DNA of 64,000 bases from Cheiracanthium punctorium (lineage: Eukaryota > Arthropoda > Arachnida > Araneae > Cheiracanthiidae), in NCBI GenBank assembly GCA_038373885.1, contig JAWZYV010013174.1:62001-126000 (forward strand), in the 5' to 3' direction. The position numbers and the translations under genes are program-made. The notes beneath the pieces were generated by a model that saw only the letters and a list, made by a program, of their open reading frames with translations, did no database searches and was not told where the DNA came from. Shown one piece after another: positions 38,501-45,118 of this stretch; within the stretch, counting starts at the first letter, position 1; each line of letters opens with the position of its first letter.

Positions 38501-39410
38501 CGTTAGTTTGCATCAAATCCCCAAATGTTTTTCAGTTTTTCACAATGAATTGTTGCAGTTACCTCGTTTTTGCAGCAAATCCTTCAGTTGTAAAAAATGG
38601 AACATGTTTTTCTTTTTTAATAGATTTTTATTTATTTATTTGAAGAAAACTCAATAATTTAAAAAAGTTGATTTTTGTAATTTTAATTTCAGTATGTATG
38701 CCTTATTTAATATATTTTCCTTTTATTTTTTTTATGACTTTTTTTTTATATTTTAAGTAATAGTTGCACATTATGATTTTATATGTAGTAACTAAAAAAG
38801 TATTACTAATCCATTGTTGCTTCTAAGAAACTGGAACTTGTATATAAATTTCCCTGAGTTAACCAGATAAAACCATAATATGCAAAAGATATGTGAGTGA
38901 CTTCACGTATAAGATAACAAAACAAAACAAAAAAGCCACCAGCTTATCTTTAGCGGAATGGAATGGCCAGTATTATGAATCCACCTTAAGGCAAACTTTA
39001 AAAATGTGATATTGAACATATAGGTCTCATTTCTATTGCCCTGGATAGCACTAAATATCGAGGACTATCTGTGCTTATCCTGGATGTATAGGAAGCCTAT
39101 TTATATTAATAGTGGATTGTAGATTTTATCTTTTTTTTTGTTTTAAGTTTATTTTCTTATGTTTCTTAAATGTGGGACATGTTTTGTGTAAATTAATTAT
39201 AATGCTGGTTGAGAAAAGCTTATTTGTACATCCATCCACATGCAGTTAGTATCGTTAGTATTACTGAAGATAATTTTTCTTTCTTTCATTTAGGTTACAA
39301 ATTTTTTGGGCTTTCTTCTTATGTCTTATGGATTAGCATTTGCTTTCTCCTTGGTGTTTGAATCTCCATTTATGAATCTTGAAAAATTGATTCTTAAAAA
39401 GAAAACCTGA
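3546..39410 (+). CDS. NRF-6-like (nose resistant to fluoxetine) acyltransferase-3 family membrane protein, 15 exons
   Basis: Joining 15 GT-AG exons (listed separately) gives one open frame of 774 codons plus TGA. Residues 1-23 look like a signal peptide ending AHG. Residues about 95-230 are a Cys-rich NRF-type N-terminal domain (C99, C143, C163, C185, C190, C226; motif GLCVPDSC at 183-190). A hydrophobic segment at about 238-260 is followed by a variable hydrophilic stretch to about 340. The acyltransferase-3 (PF01757-like) domain follows, with HGIRFLSLSWVILGHTY at 375-391 and about ten further hydrophobic segments to the C-terminus. The family is multi-pass membrane proteins; C. elegans nrf-6 acts in lipid or drug transport between tissues, but this protein's substrate is unknown. 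An in-frame TAA at 3534-3536 and a favourable AAAATG context support the start. Length fits the family. Many paralogues exist in arthropods, so orthology to nrf-6 itself is not claimed. An upstream non-coding exon cannot be excluded. Confidence 0.93.
4959..5258. mobile_element. hAT-like MITE related to the repeat at 132-631
   Basis: Ends are CAGGGTGTCTACC and, inverted, CAAGGTATCTACC. It shares the words GGAAAGTCAAG, GGGAAAAA and AGAAAAATTG with the upstream copy. No coding capacity; lies in intron 1. Confidence 0.5.
5411..5580 (+). CDS. NRF-6-like gene, exon 2
   Basis: Acceptor TTAAATAG, donor GTAAAA. Codons 118-174, including the Gly- and Cys-rich NRF stretch with C143 and C163 (motif GQYC). 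It ends in phase 0. Intron 2 (5581-9422) holds a dispersed repeat, a piggyBac-like MITE with a nested SINE, and a TIR-bounded repeat. Confidence 0.92.
5690..5905. repeat. Dispersed repeat, copy 1 (intron 2)
   Basis: It shares AAACCAAGCAAGAGGCC, TTGGTTTAC and CTTGCTTTATGGA blocks, in the same order, with 10319-10930. Family unknown. Confidence 0.5.
7638..7874 (+). mobile_element. tRNA-derived SINE with 10-bp target-site duplication
   Basis: A perfect duplication CTGCAAGTTG flanks it (7628-7637 and 7875-7884). Pol III box A TGGCACAGTGG is at 7647-7657 and box B GGTTCGGGTCC at 7702-7712, both consensus-like. The tail is CACACACAACAACA. The central part (GGTCTGGAGTTTTGGTAGG onward) recurs at 15.4 kb and more weakly in the SINE at 53.5 kb. 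It inserted into the piggyBac-like MITE. Confidence 0.85.
8063..8176. repeat. 44-bp tandem repeat, about 2.6 copies
   Basis: Units start at 8063, 8107 and 8151 and are nearly identical. Each contains GCCCGTA-CGGCA-TACGGGC, a 7-bp-stem hairpin. It sits at the right end of the piggyBac-like MITE and is far more GC-rich than its surroundings. Confidence 0.9.
8257..9094. mobile_element. TIR-bounded repeat in intron 2
   Basis: GTGAGGCTTTAAT at 8257 is matched exactly by its inverse ending at 9094. AGGGCTC-type words lie just inside both ends, and GGTCACT/AGTGACC words repeat inside. No coding capacity; no clean target duplication. Confidence 0.5.
9423..9519 (+). CDS. NRF-6-like gene, exon 3
   Basis: Acceptor TTTATTTCAG, donor GTTTGA. 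It encodes GLCVPDSC, the most recognisable motif of the NRF N-terminal domain. It ends in phase 1. Intron 3 is only 105 bp. Confidence 0.92.
9625..9727 (+). CDS. NRF-6-like gene, exon 4
   Basis: Acceptor TTATACAG, donor GTAAGT. Codons 207-241, with C226 closing the Cys-rich domain and the start of the first internal hydrophobic segment. Intron 4 (9728-12258) carries a repeat related to one in intron 2 and a pogo/Tigger-like MITE. Confidence 0.9.
10319..10930. repeat. Dispersed repeat, copy 2 (intron 4)
   Basis: Related to 5690-5905 and interrupted by the pogo-like MITE at 10418-10589. Confidence 0.45.
10418..10589. mobile_element. pogo/Tigger-like MITE
   Basis: Flanked by TA on both sides. 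The inner right end, inverted, reads CAGTAAAACCTCGATACAAC and the left CAATGAAACCTCACTACAAC. This CAGTAAAACCTCG-type end and TA target are typical of pogo/Tigger elements. 172 bp, non-coding. Confidence 0.7.
12259..12560 (+). CDS. NRF-6-like gene, exon 5 (longest coding exon after exon 1)
   Basis: Acceptor GTTTTCAG, donor GTAAAA. It encodes a strongly hydrophobic helix at about 238-260, then a Ser/Asn/Gln-rich polar stretch to residue 341, as expected for the poorly conserved loop between the two domains. Intron 5 (12561-17554) holds a mariner-like repeat, a GC-rich inserted block and a poly(A) tract. Confidence 0.9.
12888..13120. repeat. mariner-like dispersed repeat, copy 1 (intron 5)
   Basis: It shares GACTTTTATTCC...AATAAATTACA.AGTTACAT.GAAAAA with 23556-23770. 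Ends not defined. Confidence 0.5.
14500..14625. repeat. ~40-bp tandem repeat (GCGCCCGGCGG units)
   Basis: About three units of GCGCCCGGCGGCC followed by TTTTTGTTATCTTTTTA, with drift in the last copies. Confidence 0.8.
15396..15510 (-). mobile_element. SINE fragment (central and tail domain only)
   Basis: Read on the minus strand, GGTCTGGAGTTTTGGTCGG through GGCACCCCCCC matches the same part of the SINE at 7638-7874. The promoter boxes are absent. Confidence 0.7.
16141..16187. repeat. Poly(A) tract
   Basis: Nearly pure A with two G interruptions; probably a retroposon tail or slippage tract. Confidence 0.9.
17555..17725 (+). CDS. NRF-6-like gene, exon 6 (acyltransferase-3 signature)
   Basis: Acceptor ATTTATAG, donor GTAAGC. 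It encodes the hallmark HGIRFLSLSWVILGHTY; the His (residue 375) and Arg (378) are the residues conserved in acyltransferase-3 proteins. It ends in phase 1. Intron 6 (17726-21024) contains a DUF4817-type transposon and a poly(T) tract. Confidence 0.95.
18592..18620. repeat. Poly(T) tract
   Basis: Uninterrupted T run immediately left of the DUF4817-type element. Confidence 0.9.
18625..19905 (+). mobile_element. DUF4817-type (Tc1/mariner-IS630 superfamily) DNA transposon with TIRs
   Basis: The left end GTTTCTAAAAGAATATC and the inverted right end CATTTCTAAATGAATATC match, and both run on to AGTATTTAT.AC.TAAA. A transposase pseudogene fills the interior. Confidence 0.7.
18759..19784 (+). pseudogene. 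DUF4817/DDE-type transposase, broken
   Basis: Recognisable blocks in order: an EQKAFCV start, a GKSTGRPRVSEE hinge, MTVWKVL..(L)RLRPYRLQ, DESTFHISG (first catalytic Asp), NNFIW-QDGA-PHWHN (second Asp) and SCDFYLWRF.KD.VYVPPLP near the third acidic residue, ending RVIKGAPIEHL. The blocks lie in different frames with in-frame stops (for example at 19087-19089 and 19438-19440), so no full protein can be made. Closely similar proteins are, from memory, abundant in spider genomes. It lies in intron 6, same strand as the host gene. Confidence 0.85.
21025..21118 (+). CDS. NRF-6-like gene, exon 7
   Basis: Acceptor TTGAATAG, donor GTATCT. It encodes QSPFSVDSFFLLSG, the conserved segment in which family members read SVD-FF-SG. 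Intron 7 is 97 bp. Confidence 0.93.
21216..21308 (+). CDS. NRF-6-like gene, exon 8
   Basis: Acceptor TTCTTATAG, donor GTATTT. Codons 430-461: a transmembrane helix and then the HRIWR turn conserved in the family (usually HRY-R). Intron 8 (21309-23317) is AT-rich with one short perfect hairpin at 23116-23145; no transposon was recognised. Confidence 0.92.
23116..23145. repeat. Short perfect hairpin
   Basis: A 13-bp stem (GACAAACCACCAC and its complement) with a TGCT loop, in intron 8. Confidence 0.85.
23318..23477 (+). CDS. NRF-6-like gene, exon 9
   Basis: Acceptor TTTACACAG, donor GTATTT. It encodes RLTPSY, a transmembrane helix, and the extracytosolic GSGPFWP...C...WW..LLYINN motif typical of NRF-6-like proteins. 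It ends in phase 0. Intron 9 (23478-27152) holds a (TA)n tract, a mariner-like repeat, a G-rich TIR element with a nested hAT MITE, and a mariner remnant. Confidence 0.94.
23519..23550. repeat. (TA)n microsatellite
   Basis: About 15 TA units, just after exon 9. Confidence 0.95.
23556..23770. repeat. mariner-like dispersed repeat, copy 2 (intron 9)
   Basis: Begins GGGGTCCCAAAAACCCCGAC, similar to mariner TIR starts, and shares about 180 bp with 12888-13120. Confidence 0.5.
24811..25979. mobile_element. G-rich TIR element with 11-bp target duplication
   Basis: TTATAGAATCA occurs on both sides (24800-24810 and 25980-25990). The ends are TGGACCCCCACA and, inverted, GTGGCCCCCACA. G runs of 8-12 occur inside. 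An 11-bp duplication would suit a Mutator-like element, but no transposase is present and the class is uncertain. A hAT MITE is nested inside. Confidence 0.65.
25086..25530. mobile_element. hAT MITE with perfect 8-bp target duplication
   Basis: GTATTATC flanks it (25078-25085 and 25531-25538). The TIRs are CAGGGCCAGAAAAA and, inverted, CAGGGGCAGAAAAA, followed by ACATGCCC words on both sides. It contains a 15-bp perfect hairpin at 25321-25353 (stem TGCTGCTGGGACATT, loop GAT). Confidence 0.85.
26148..26828 (+). mobile_element. mariner-like element, degenerate
   Basis: TIRs of about 30 bp with TCTGAAAGTGAGTTTCATCA on the left and, inverted, CCTGAAAGTAAGTTTCATCA on the right. A piece of transposase C-terminus lies near the right end. 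Confidence 0.75.
26605..26712 (+). pseudogene. mariner transposase C-terminal remnant
   Basis: EVEQAEQQFLALQGREFYQ then GFFKL resembles the helical C-terminal tail of mariner transposases (WL..Q...FY..GI.KL). The catalytic domain is missing. Confidence 0.6.
27153..27232 (+). CDS. NRF-6-like gene, exon 10
   Basis: Acceptor TTATTTTAG, donor GTGAGT. It encodes CVGWSWYLANDMQFYL, matching the family's C..W.WYLA.DMQ motif. Intron 10 (27233-31593) holds a degenerate mariner, a small MITE and a long inverted repeat. Confidence 0.94.
28621..30082 (+). mobile_element. mariner-like element, degenerate, long TIRs
   Basis: About 55-bp TIRs: CTATTTTAAAGTTGTCTATA on the left and, inverted, CTATTTTAAAGTTGTCTACA on the right, with TTGTCC.AAATTAA outside on the left. 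A mariner catalytic-motif remnant lies inside. A Helitron-like 3' end (CTGCC-AAA-GGCAG hairpin followed by CTAG T, 29961-29978) may belong to a separate insertion. Confidence 0.65.
28796..28862 (+). pseudogene. mariner transposase fragment (third catalytic Asp region)
   Basis: Reads GPPHSPDLNPCDFLNLRTLP, matching the mariner SPDL-P-D motif. The rest of the catalytic domain cannot be followed. Confidence 0.75.
30666..30812. mobile_element. Short MITE with TIRs
   Basis: TATTAGCCTGAATAAAACGC on the left and, inverted, TATTAGCCTGAATATAACAC on the right; about 145 bp, intron 10. Confidence 0.7.
30918..31076. repeat. Long inverted repeat (54-bp arms, 51-nt loop)
   Basis: The arms 30918-30971 and 31023-31076 are complementary with one mismatch. 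Transcribed within intron 10 it would fold into a near-perfect hairpin. Confidence 0.92.
31594..31737 (+). CDS. NRF-6-like gene, exon 11
   Basis: Acceptor TTATTTTAG, donor GTGATT. Codons 541-589: one transmembrane helix and a polar loop ending YQKR. Intron 11 (31738-32174) shows only AT-rich sequence and a short poly(C) run. Confidence 0.91.
32175..32298 (+). CDS. NRF-6-like gene, exon 12
   Basis: Acceptor TTTATTAG, donor GTATTA. It encodes YDKPYCRIAPYIIGVILGYIL, a conserved family stretch (usually KPWCRI-PY--G---GY). It ends in phase 0. Intron 12 (32299-35947) contains a short hairpin and an N-terminally truncated piggyBac element in the opposite orientation. Confidence 0.93.
32894..32946. 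repeat. Short hairpin
   Basis: GAACGATTCCATACAC (32894-32909) pairs with GTGTATAGAATCGTTC (32931-32946), one mismatch; intron 12. Confidence 0.8.
33179..34955 (-). mobile_element. piggyBac-like transposon, internally deleted
   Basis: Flanked by TTAA on both sides (33175-33178 and 34956-34959). The TIRs are CACTAGAAAGGCGG and, inverted, CACTAGAACGGCGG (one mismatch). A 17-bp palindrome GCGGTCATTTTGACCGC lies at 33222-33238, its complement at 34923-34939, and a third copy at 34745-34761 beside an internal TIR-like CCGCCTTTCTAGG. At 1.78 kb it is shorter than typical autonomous piggyBacs (about 2.4 kb) because the 5' part of the transposase is gone. Confidence 0.9.
33611..34642 (-). CDS. piggyBac-like transposase (DDE_Tnp_1_7), N-terminally truncated
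   Basis: An open frame of 343 residues. The catalytic Asp triad is visible: D48 (NITIDEQLFPSK), D127 (NITTDNYFTS) and D226 (YGVDVLDQ, with D229). SASRRWPVQVFYSILEL is the usual stretch after the third Asp. The C-terminus has a Cys-rich zinc-binding domain (CQINVC...CSDCKTSVCGSC), also typical. The first Met is not the true start: family sequence continues upstream in frame (DRFKEI before MRLLRFD) to about 34,666 before a stop at 34673-34675, so the N-terminal third was lost by deletion. The frame itself has no stop or shift. It lies in intron 12, antisense to the host gene. Confidence 0.9.
   Translation of the reverse strand: MRLLRFDLRSTRSERLPTDKFALVSEICDAFIENCLLCYKAGENITIDEQLFPSKSCCSFTQYMPQKPDKFGIKFWIAADVQSKYLLNALKYLGKNESRPKDETVGEYVVCRLAEPFHNTGRNITTDNYFTSLKLAKNLRKKGLSLVGTLNRSKKEVSESFKPKKGELYSSKILKHDDITLTAYQGKKNKNVLLLSTLHPTLEVESNEKKTPEIVKFYNWTKYGVDVLDQIERKYTTKSASRRWPVQVFYSILELPAINAWIVYKETTGVKINRRDYILSLADELRKNPFFSKMSSSTDITPSTNSTHSTSSRKRKQCQINVCRNKTLNICSDCKTSVCGSCT
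35131..35152. repeat. (GA)n microsatellite
   Basis: About ten GA units followed by GGGG. Confidence 0.9.
35948..36122 (+). CDS. NRF-6-like gene, exon 13
   Basis: Acceptor AAAATATAG, donor GTAAAA. Codons 631-688: two transmembrane helices around ALFYNSLCRSTFVIGLAW, conserved in the family. Intron 13 (36123-37712) is AT-rich with a (TA)n tract near its 3' end. The stretch 37380-37620 is more GC-rich than its surroundings and may be a repeat I do not recognise. Confidence 0.93.
37621..37644. repeat. (TA)n microsatellite
   Basis: About 11 TA units, 70 bp before exon 14. Confidence 0.9.
37713..37855 (+). CDS. NRF-6-like gene, exon 14
   Basis: Acceptor TTGTTTTAG, donor GTAAGA. It encodes FLSWKLWIPLSRLTYSAYLV, then HPMLIHGYY. 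The LSRLTYSAYLVHP motif is one of the strongest markers of the family. It ends in phase 0. Intron 14 (37856-39293) carries a MITE-like inverted repeat at 38373-38590. Confidence 0.95.
38373..38590. mobile_element. MITE-like inverted repeat
   Basis: AATTGAAGGGTTTGTTGCAA on the left; the right end, inverted, reads AACTGAAGGATTTGCTGCAA. About 218 bp, intron 14, non-coding. Confidence 0.6.
39294..39410 (+). CDS. NRF-6-like gene, exon 15 (terminal)
   Basis: Acceptor TTTCATTTAG. It encodes the last transmembrane helix and a short basic tail (FESPFMNLEKLILKKKT) before TGA at 39408-39410. FE-P...LEK near the C-terminus is typical of the family. Confidence 0.95.
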   Translation, partial: VTNFLGFLLMSYGLAFAFSLVFESPFMNLEKLILKKKT

Positions 39411-39430
39411 ATAATCTGTTTAAAACTGTT

Positions 39431-39436
39431 AATAAA
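39431..39436 (+). terminator. Polyadenylation signal AATAAA of the NRF-6-like gene
   Basis: AATAAA lies 21 bases after the stop codon, followed by a T-rich stretch. This would give a very short 3' UTR. Confidence 0.7.
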
Positions 39437-41692
39437 CATTTTTTGTTTTAATATTTGTTTATTTATTTATTTGCATATAGTTCTACATATTAACATTGAT
39501 TTCCAGTAATTCTGGAAGTCAATGTTAGTCAATTCATTGACTTGTGTGACACAGTCAAATTCAAAAATACCATTGTCATTGTCTTATTAAAATTATATTA
39601 CTACTGTCTGTACTGAATGGCAAGCAATCAAACTTTTTGAGTGCAGAGAAAATTTTTGAATAATAAACAGGATAGGACAGAAGATAAGATGCTCTATCTA
39701 TTTTTTTTCCAAAATGATGATTATCTTCTATCATTGTTTGTTATTTGGGCAATTTTGAAAGTTATATTATATTTTAATATAAACATTCTAAAATGATTGG
39801 ATTGGTTTTGTGAATAACTCATTGATTTGTAATATCTTAGCTCTTTCTTTATTTTTCTATAATATATGAAAAGCAAAACACCACTGACTCATAGCAAAAT
39901 CTCCAGAACTATTAAATCCCCAAACTTGAAAATTGGCCAGTACTCAGGCCAATTAAATGTCTTAGCTTCTCTAGAAACTTGCTAATAAAGGATTGCTTGA
40001 AATTCACATTACAGGGTGGTGACTAGTGTGGCATCAAGGAGAAGGGGTTGGGGGAGCGCAGAGAATCACATGTCCCCAACTTTATCTACAAAACTATTTT
40101 CATTGAAACATGAAGAAACTTCACTGTTCTCATTCTTAAATATATTATGTGCCTTCTTAAAATTGTTGGTTATGCTAGGCTTCTGGTAGTGAATGGGTGC
40201 TCAAAAAATAATCAAATATTTTTGCTAAACAGTACCAAGTATCATTTTGTGGAGACTGAATTTTTGGCTTTAATGGAAAAAAAATGCCCACATAGGAGGA
40301 AAAGAAAAGAACTTTCCCAATTTTCTTCCATTTTTTAAATTTATATTTTAAAAGTAACACTACTGTAAGTTTAATTAGTTATTTTCCTAGGGATGTATGT
40401 ATTTTTTGCTTGTAGCTTCTCTAGTTTATCACAATTTCTAGTTTTTGTTTCAGAATGATATTTTAGACTAAGAAAATTATGAAACAAGCAATTAGAATGG
40501 ATACCATAAATGATGTTGCTCCTAAAATTTTGCAATTTCTCACTCCATTTGCATTTTCTCTGCTTATTATAAAAGAAAATATGTGTGTCTTTTACAGCAT
40601 AAACAAAGAGTTAGATGCAAGAGTATCAAATTTTGTTCAAAGGCTGGCCAAAATGAGATTAAAATGATGTGCATTTCCTTTGTGACCTTGCAATTTGAAA
40701 ACGATGTGCTGGAAATAACTCCTGCCGTCGACTTAATCATTATGCATGAACGAAAAACGGATACAAGCATATTTGTTATAGTAAGTGTGGATAATCTGGG
40801 GATTATGCATAATTACCTGCCAGTGTGATAAATGATCGATATAAAATAAATCAGTTATTTTTAAGTACCAAACAACCACTAGTAGAAGATTTTAGTAGGG
40901 GCTCCCCACAGCAGTTCGTAGACCCATTGATGTTTTTTTAGGCTATAAAGGACTACTGCTAGCATATTTTTGAGTGCTCCCCACAGCAGTGGCTGGACTC
41001 TAGTGTTATTTTAGTTTGTGAAAGGACCACTGTTAACGGATTTCCCAGCCTAGTACTCAGCAGCAAAGCTGAAACCACTGGATTTTTTTTTTTTTTTTTT
41101 TTTTTAAGTTTGGAACCTAAAAAAATAAATTATTGGGTTCAACCAATGCTGTGAGGGTGGGGAGCTCAAAGGTCTTTTACCAGTGATCTTTGGTTAACCT
41201 AAAAATAGCTGATTAATTTGATAAATATTCAATCATTCGGCACATTGAACAAATGTTGTTACTGCTTTAAAGCTGTCCAGTACAGCTAATTAAGAAAATC
41301 TATTAGCCCTTGGGCCATAAAATGTTATTATGAATTATTTATAATCCCAAGATTACCCACATTTGTCATAAGAACAAATTTGTTGGAAAGTTTGTATTTG
41401 AAAATAATGTGCCACCAGACAGCTTGCTAAGAAAACTGTCCTGCATGTTCTCAGTCTTATTTTCTGACTACTTTAATGAACAAGGGTAGAATGTCAACTT
41501 TATACATATATGCAAAAATTACATATAAACTGTGCATTTTTTGTGAATCTAATTGGTCGTAAACTCTTTTCCTAAGAAAATAGAACGTCTTTGTACAGTA
41601 GTCGTGGCAAGTACTTAAATAGTTGTGATTTTTATCTCTGTTCGATTGAGAAATTTTTATTTTACAAAGCACTTACCTCTATATACTATGGA
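39437..41692. other. Intergenic, no gene recognised
   Basis: AT-rich. The only structure noted is a ~72-bp unit beginning GCTCCCCACAGCAG that occurs twice (about 40909 and 40977) before a poly(T) tract at 41082-41105. Short open frames near 40.1-40.8 kb lack family motifs. Confidence 0.5.
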
Positions 41693-43652
41693 CTAGCTGA
41701 CCCGGCAAACGTTGTTTTGCCATATAAATTATTCCTAGGATTATTTTAGTAGAAAGAAATGACTAACTTGTTGTAAGTTTGTGAGGATGTGGTATATGAG
41801 TGGAAGAGGCATGGAGCGCTGTGAACGATGCTGGAATATAAAAATAACACAATACCAAACATTTATATTTTTAATTCATTGTAATTTATTCTTTAAATTT
41901 ATATATATCGCTAATTACAATAGTTTTACTAAAAAATAATATCAATCCCTTAACGCAATAGAGTATACAATATTTTTAGTTATCCCATCTTTAGACAACA
42001 CAAACAAACTGGATGCGCACTGTATGGTTTGCCCACTCGAGAGCAAGCCACGTATATCTGTCCGTATGAAAAACATGGTGTGCTCCAATCTAATCCACAA
42101 ACAGACATAGTTTGGCCTTGAGACTTATTGGTAGTCATTCCATAAAAAATTTTGCCCCCCCCCCCAAAAAAAGGATGAAAATCTGAAACACTTTCAGATT
42201 TTAAATACGCACTATAGTGCTATATATTAAAATCGTATCATAATTTATGCTTCGTCCCTATTTTTCGTCCTTATTCCATTAAGTTGTAAAGTGTTATCAT
42301 TATTCATGACTGTGCTGTATTTTTCTTTCTTATTTCATAAAACCCATCTTTGGAATCGAAATCTATCTTAAAATCGCCTACTAAAACTATTTTACAATCT
42401 TCGCCGAGTATATCACAACTATACTTCACCGTTTTATATATTGTTTCCTACTTTAACGCCTCGACTCTCGCCAAGGTGGCGATGATTAAACATATGCAGT
42501 TAACATGATGTTCTTTTGCATTTATGTAGAAATCGTAATTTAGAATTAAAATGGCAATTTGGAACAACATGTAAGTACAGCATGCCGTTACATTTTTATT
42601 TATTTTGGATTACCAATTAATGTAGTTTTAATAATTAAATGTCTTCAAATTCCTTAACTGGTGCGTTTATCGCTAGTTTGTTTCTTTTAGTTATCACCTA
42701 GTTCTTTTGGGTGCGTTGAAACGGTACTTACTTATTATCCCGGCGGTCACTTCCGCCAAACTACTTTTTCGTAGATTTTAAATACGTTGCCAATCGTATT
42801 CCAAACCATCAACAATTTCATGTGCCCGGCATTTATCTTGGTGAAAAAATTGCTTGTCTTGGCGGACCGCCTGGAAAATACGTATGTACCGTTGAAACTT
42901 GTGCATAACTCCCAGAGACACATGACTGCAAAGCTCGCCAAAGTACGGGAATTTTTTAGGTTGGCGAGAGTGGGGGGCGTTAAAATAGGAATCAACTCTT
43001 TCTTGTACCATAAAACACATCTTTGGAATCGAAATCTATCTTAAAATCGCGTGCTGAAACTGTTTTACAATCTTCGCCAGGCATGTTCTTCCTGTAGGCA
43101 TATTCCAACTATACCGCAAAGACATTTTTAAATACTGTTTGGAATGGACATCATAATCCATGAGTGTACCGTGTTTTCCTTTCTTGTTCCACAGAGCACT
43201 TCTTTGGAATAGAAATCTATATTAAAATCGCCTAATAAAACTCTTTTACAATATACGCCAGGCGTTTTGTAACTATACGCGAAATATATTTATAGTAAAT
43301 TGTCGCGTTTCGGCACCACATTTAGCGATCAATTATCAAAAATTGCAAACCTTGTGCGACTTTCAACATTTTATTTACTCCCCCCCCCCCCCTCTCCACA
43401 TTATCTGGCAAACACATCTGAAAAGTGATTCGACACGCTAATGTCTACACAGAAATCCTGATTGAAATGAATAGCACTCGGGGGCTAAACATTTTGGGGT
43501 GGACCGCCCTTATGACTTAGGGGTATGAGACATAGTTAAAAACCTATTCTATGACCTAACGAATATACATAGAAAATTTCATTAAAATTGGTCGAGTGGT
43601 TTCGGAGGAGTTAGGTGACTAACACTGGGACAGGAGAATTTTATATATTAGA
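41693..43652 (-). mobile_element. Helitron with helicase remnant
   Basis: Read on the minus strand it starts TCTAATATATAAAATTCTCC and ends GGGTCAGCTAG, flanked by A and T. A hairpin (GGCAAA-ACAACG-TTTGCC) lies 7 nt before CTAG. These are the canonical Helitron ends. Near the 3' end is a broken Helitron helicase C-terminus. Positions 42,730-42,900 match, inverted, the Helitron-like element at 944-2701. Confidence 0.88.
41942..42156 (-). pseudogene. Helitron Pif1-like helicase C-terminal remnant, frameshifted
   Basis: The minus strand reads MTTNKSQGQTMSVCGLDW then SYGQIYVACSRVGKP, the final motifs of Helitron helicases (T.NK.QGQ, G..YVA.SRV). A frameshift follows directly. The remaining tail (SKDGITKNIVYSIALRD) sits in another frame and ends at a stop. 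The Rep domain and the rest of the helicase are absent. Confidence 0.85.
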
Positions 43653-43789
43653 TTGAAAGTTTTCATTTTACAATTCCCTTTCACACTTATGACAGCAGGG
43701 CCATAGCTATTCCGTTTTTATAGAGGGGGGCTTCAAATTTTCCAAGGGGGGCTTTCATATACTATACACATGTACACATATATAACACA

Positions 43790-43805
43790 CGCATATATGT
43801 GTGTG

Positions 43806-43853
<48 letters not shown>
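43790..43853. repeat. (TG)n/(AT)n microsatellite
   Basis: A GT run followed by about 19 AT units. Before it, at 43,690, is a CAGGGCCATAGC end resembling hAT MITE termini. Confidence 0.9.
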
Positions 43854-43854
<1 letters not shown>

Positions 43855-43856
<2 letters not shown>

Positions 43857-45118
43857 AACAATTCAGTAGTTACAGATGGCAATCAAGAATAATGCAATTC
43901 TTATGGGTGTCCCTGTAAAATTGTGATGTGTGCTAGAAAGGTAGCCTATATTACTCAAGAATAGTGTAGCTTTTTGTCAGCGAAAATATTTTAGAATCGG
44001 TTCTGTCATTAGAGAGATGCAAATGGAGCTTAATGTAATTCTTATGAGTGTCCCTGTAAAAGAACTATTTATGATGTATGCATAAAAGGTAGCCAATCAT
44101 ACTCAGAAATAGTGTAGCTTTCAATCAGTGAAAAAGTTTAAGAACCCGTCTAGTAGTTACAGAGATACCGATAGAGCATGATGTATTAGAATTATTTTAA
44201 GTGTCCCTGTAAAAGAGCTATATTTATGTTATATGGATGGAAATTAGCCTATAATACTCAGGAATAGAGCAGCTTTCTATGAATGAAGAAAGTTTTCGTA
44301 TCGGTTCAATAGTTACAGAGATACCCTTAGAACGTAATGTAATTCTATGAGTCTCCCTGTAAAACAGCTATTTATGCAATATGCATAAAATGTAGCCTGT
44401 ACTACTCAGGAATAGTGTAGATTTCCATCAGTGAAAAAAGTTGTAGAAACGGCTCAGTAATTTCAGAAGTGCCCATGAAACATAATGTAATTCTTATGAG
44501 TGACCCTGTAAAAAAACTGTGATATATGTATGAAAGGTAGCCTATATTACGCAGGAATAATGCATTTTCTATCAGTGGAAAAGTTTTAGAATCGTTTCAG
44601 TAGTTACCGAGATGCCCGTAGATCGAAATGCATTAGAATAATTTTAAGTGCCCCTGTAAAAGAACTATTTGTGCTATATACATAAAAGATAGCCTATAAT
44701 ATTCAGGAATAGTGTCGCTTCCTATCAGGAATAGTGTAGCGTGAAAAAATTTTCAGAATTTATTCCGTAGTTACAGACATACAAATAGATTGCCATGTAA
44801 ATCATATAAGTGTCCCTGTAAAATAATTATTTGTGATACATGCATGAATTTTAGCTATGTTACTCAGAAATAGTGTAGCTTTCTATCACTGAAATTTTTT
44901 TTAGAATCGATTCAGTGGTTACATAGATGCCCTTAGAGCAGAATGTAATTTTTATAAGTATCCGTGTAAATTTGTAATATATGCATGAAAGATAGCCTGT
45001 AATACTCAGGAATAGTGCAGTTTTCCATCACTGAAAGTCTTAGAATCGGTCCATTAATTCCAGAGATCGTAATGTAATTCGTATGAGTATCGTTATAAAA
45101 GAACTATTTGTGATATTT
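43855..45118 (+). repeat. ~150-bp tandem repeat array, 9 diverged units
   Basis: The landmark TGTCCCTGTAAAA recurs at about 43908, 44050, 44204, 44351, 44501, 44649, 44811, 44959 and 45087, i.e. every 128-162 bp. Each unit also has TACTCAGGAATAGTGTAGC and AGAATCGGTTCAGTAGTTAC. The same unit occurs inverted at 60.4-63.3 kb and once at 2290-2450, in Helitron-like surroundings, so it is probably an internal minisatellite of a Helitron family. Confidence 0.9.

Noticed and set aside
40147..40828. Several 60-80 residue frames downstream of the host gene
   Set aside because: AT-rich composition, both strands open, no motifs; expected by chance.
42747..43044. Overlapping 80-85 residue frames on both strands
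   Set aside because: They lie in the non-coding module shared by two Helitron-like elements; no protein family resemblance.
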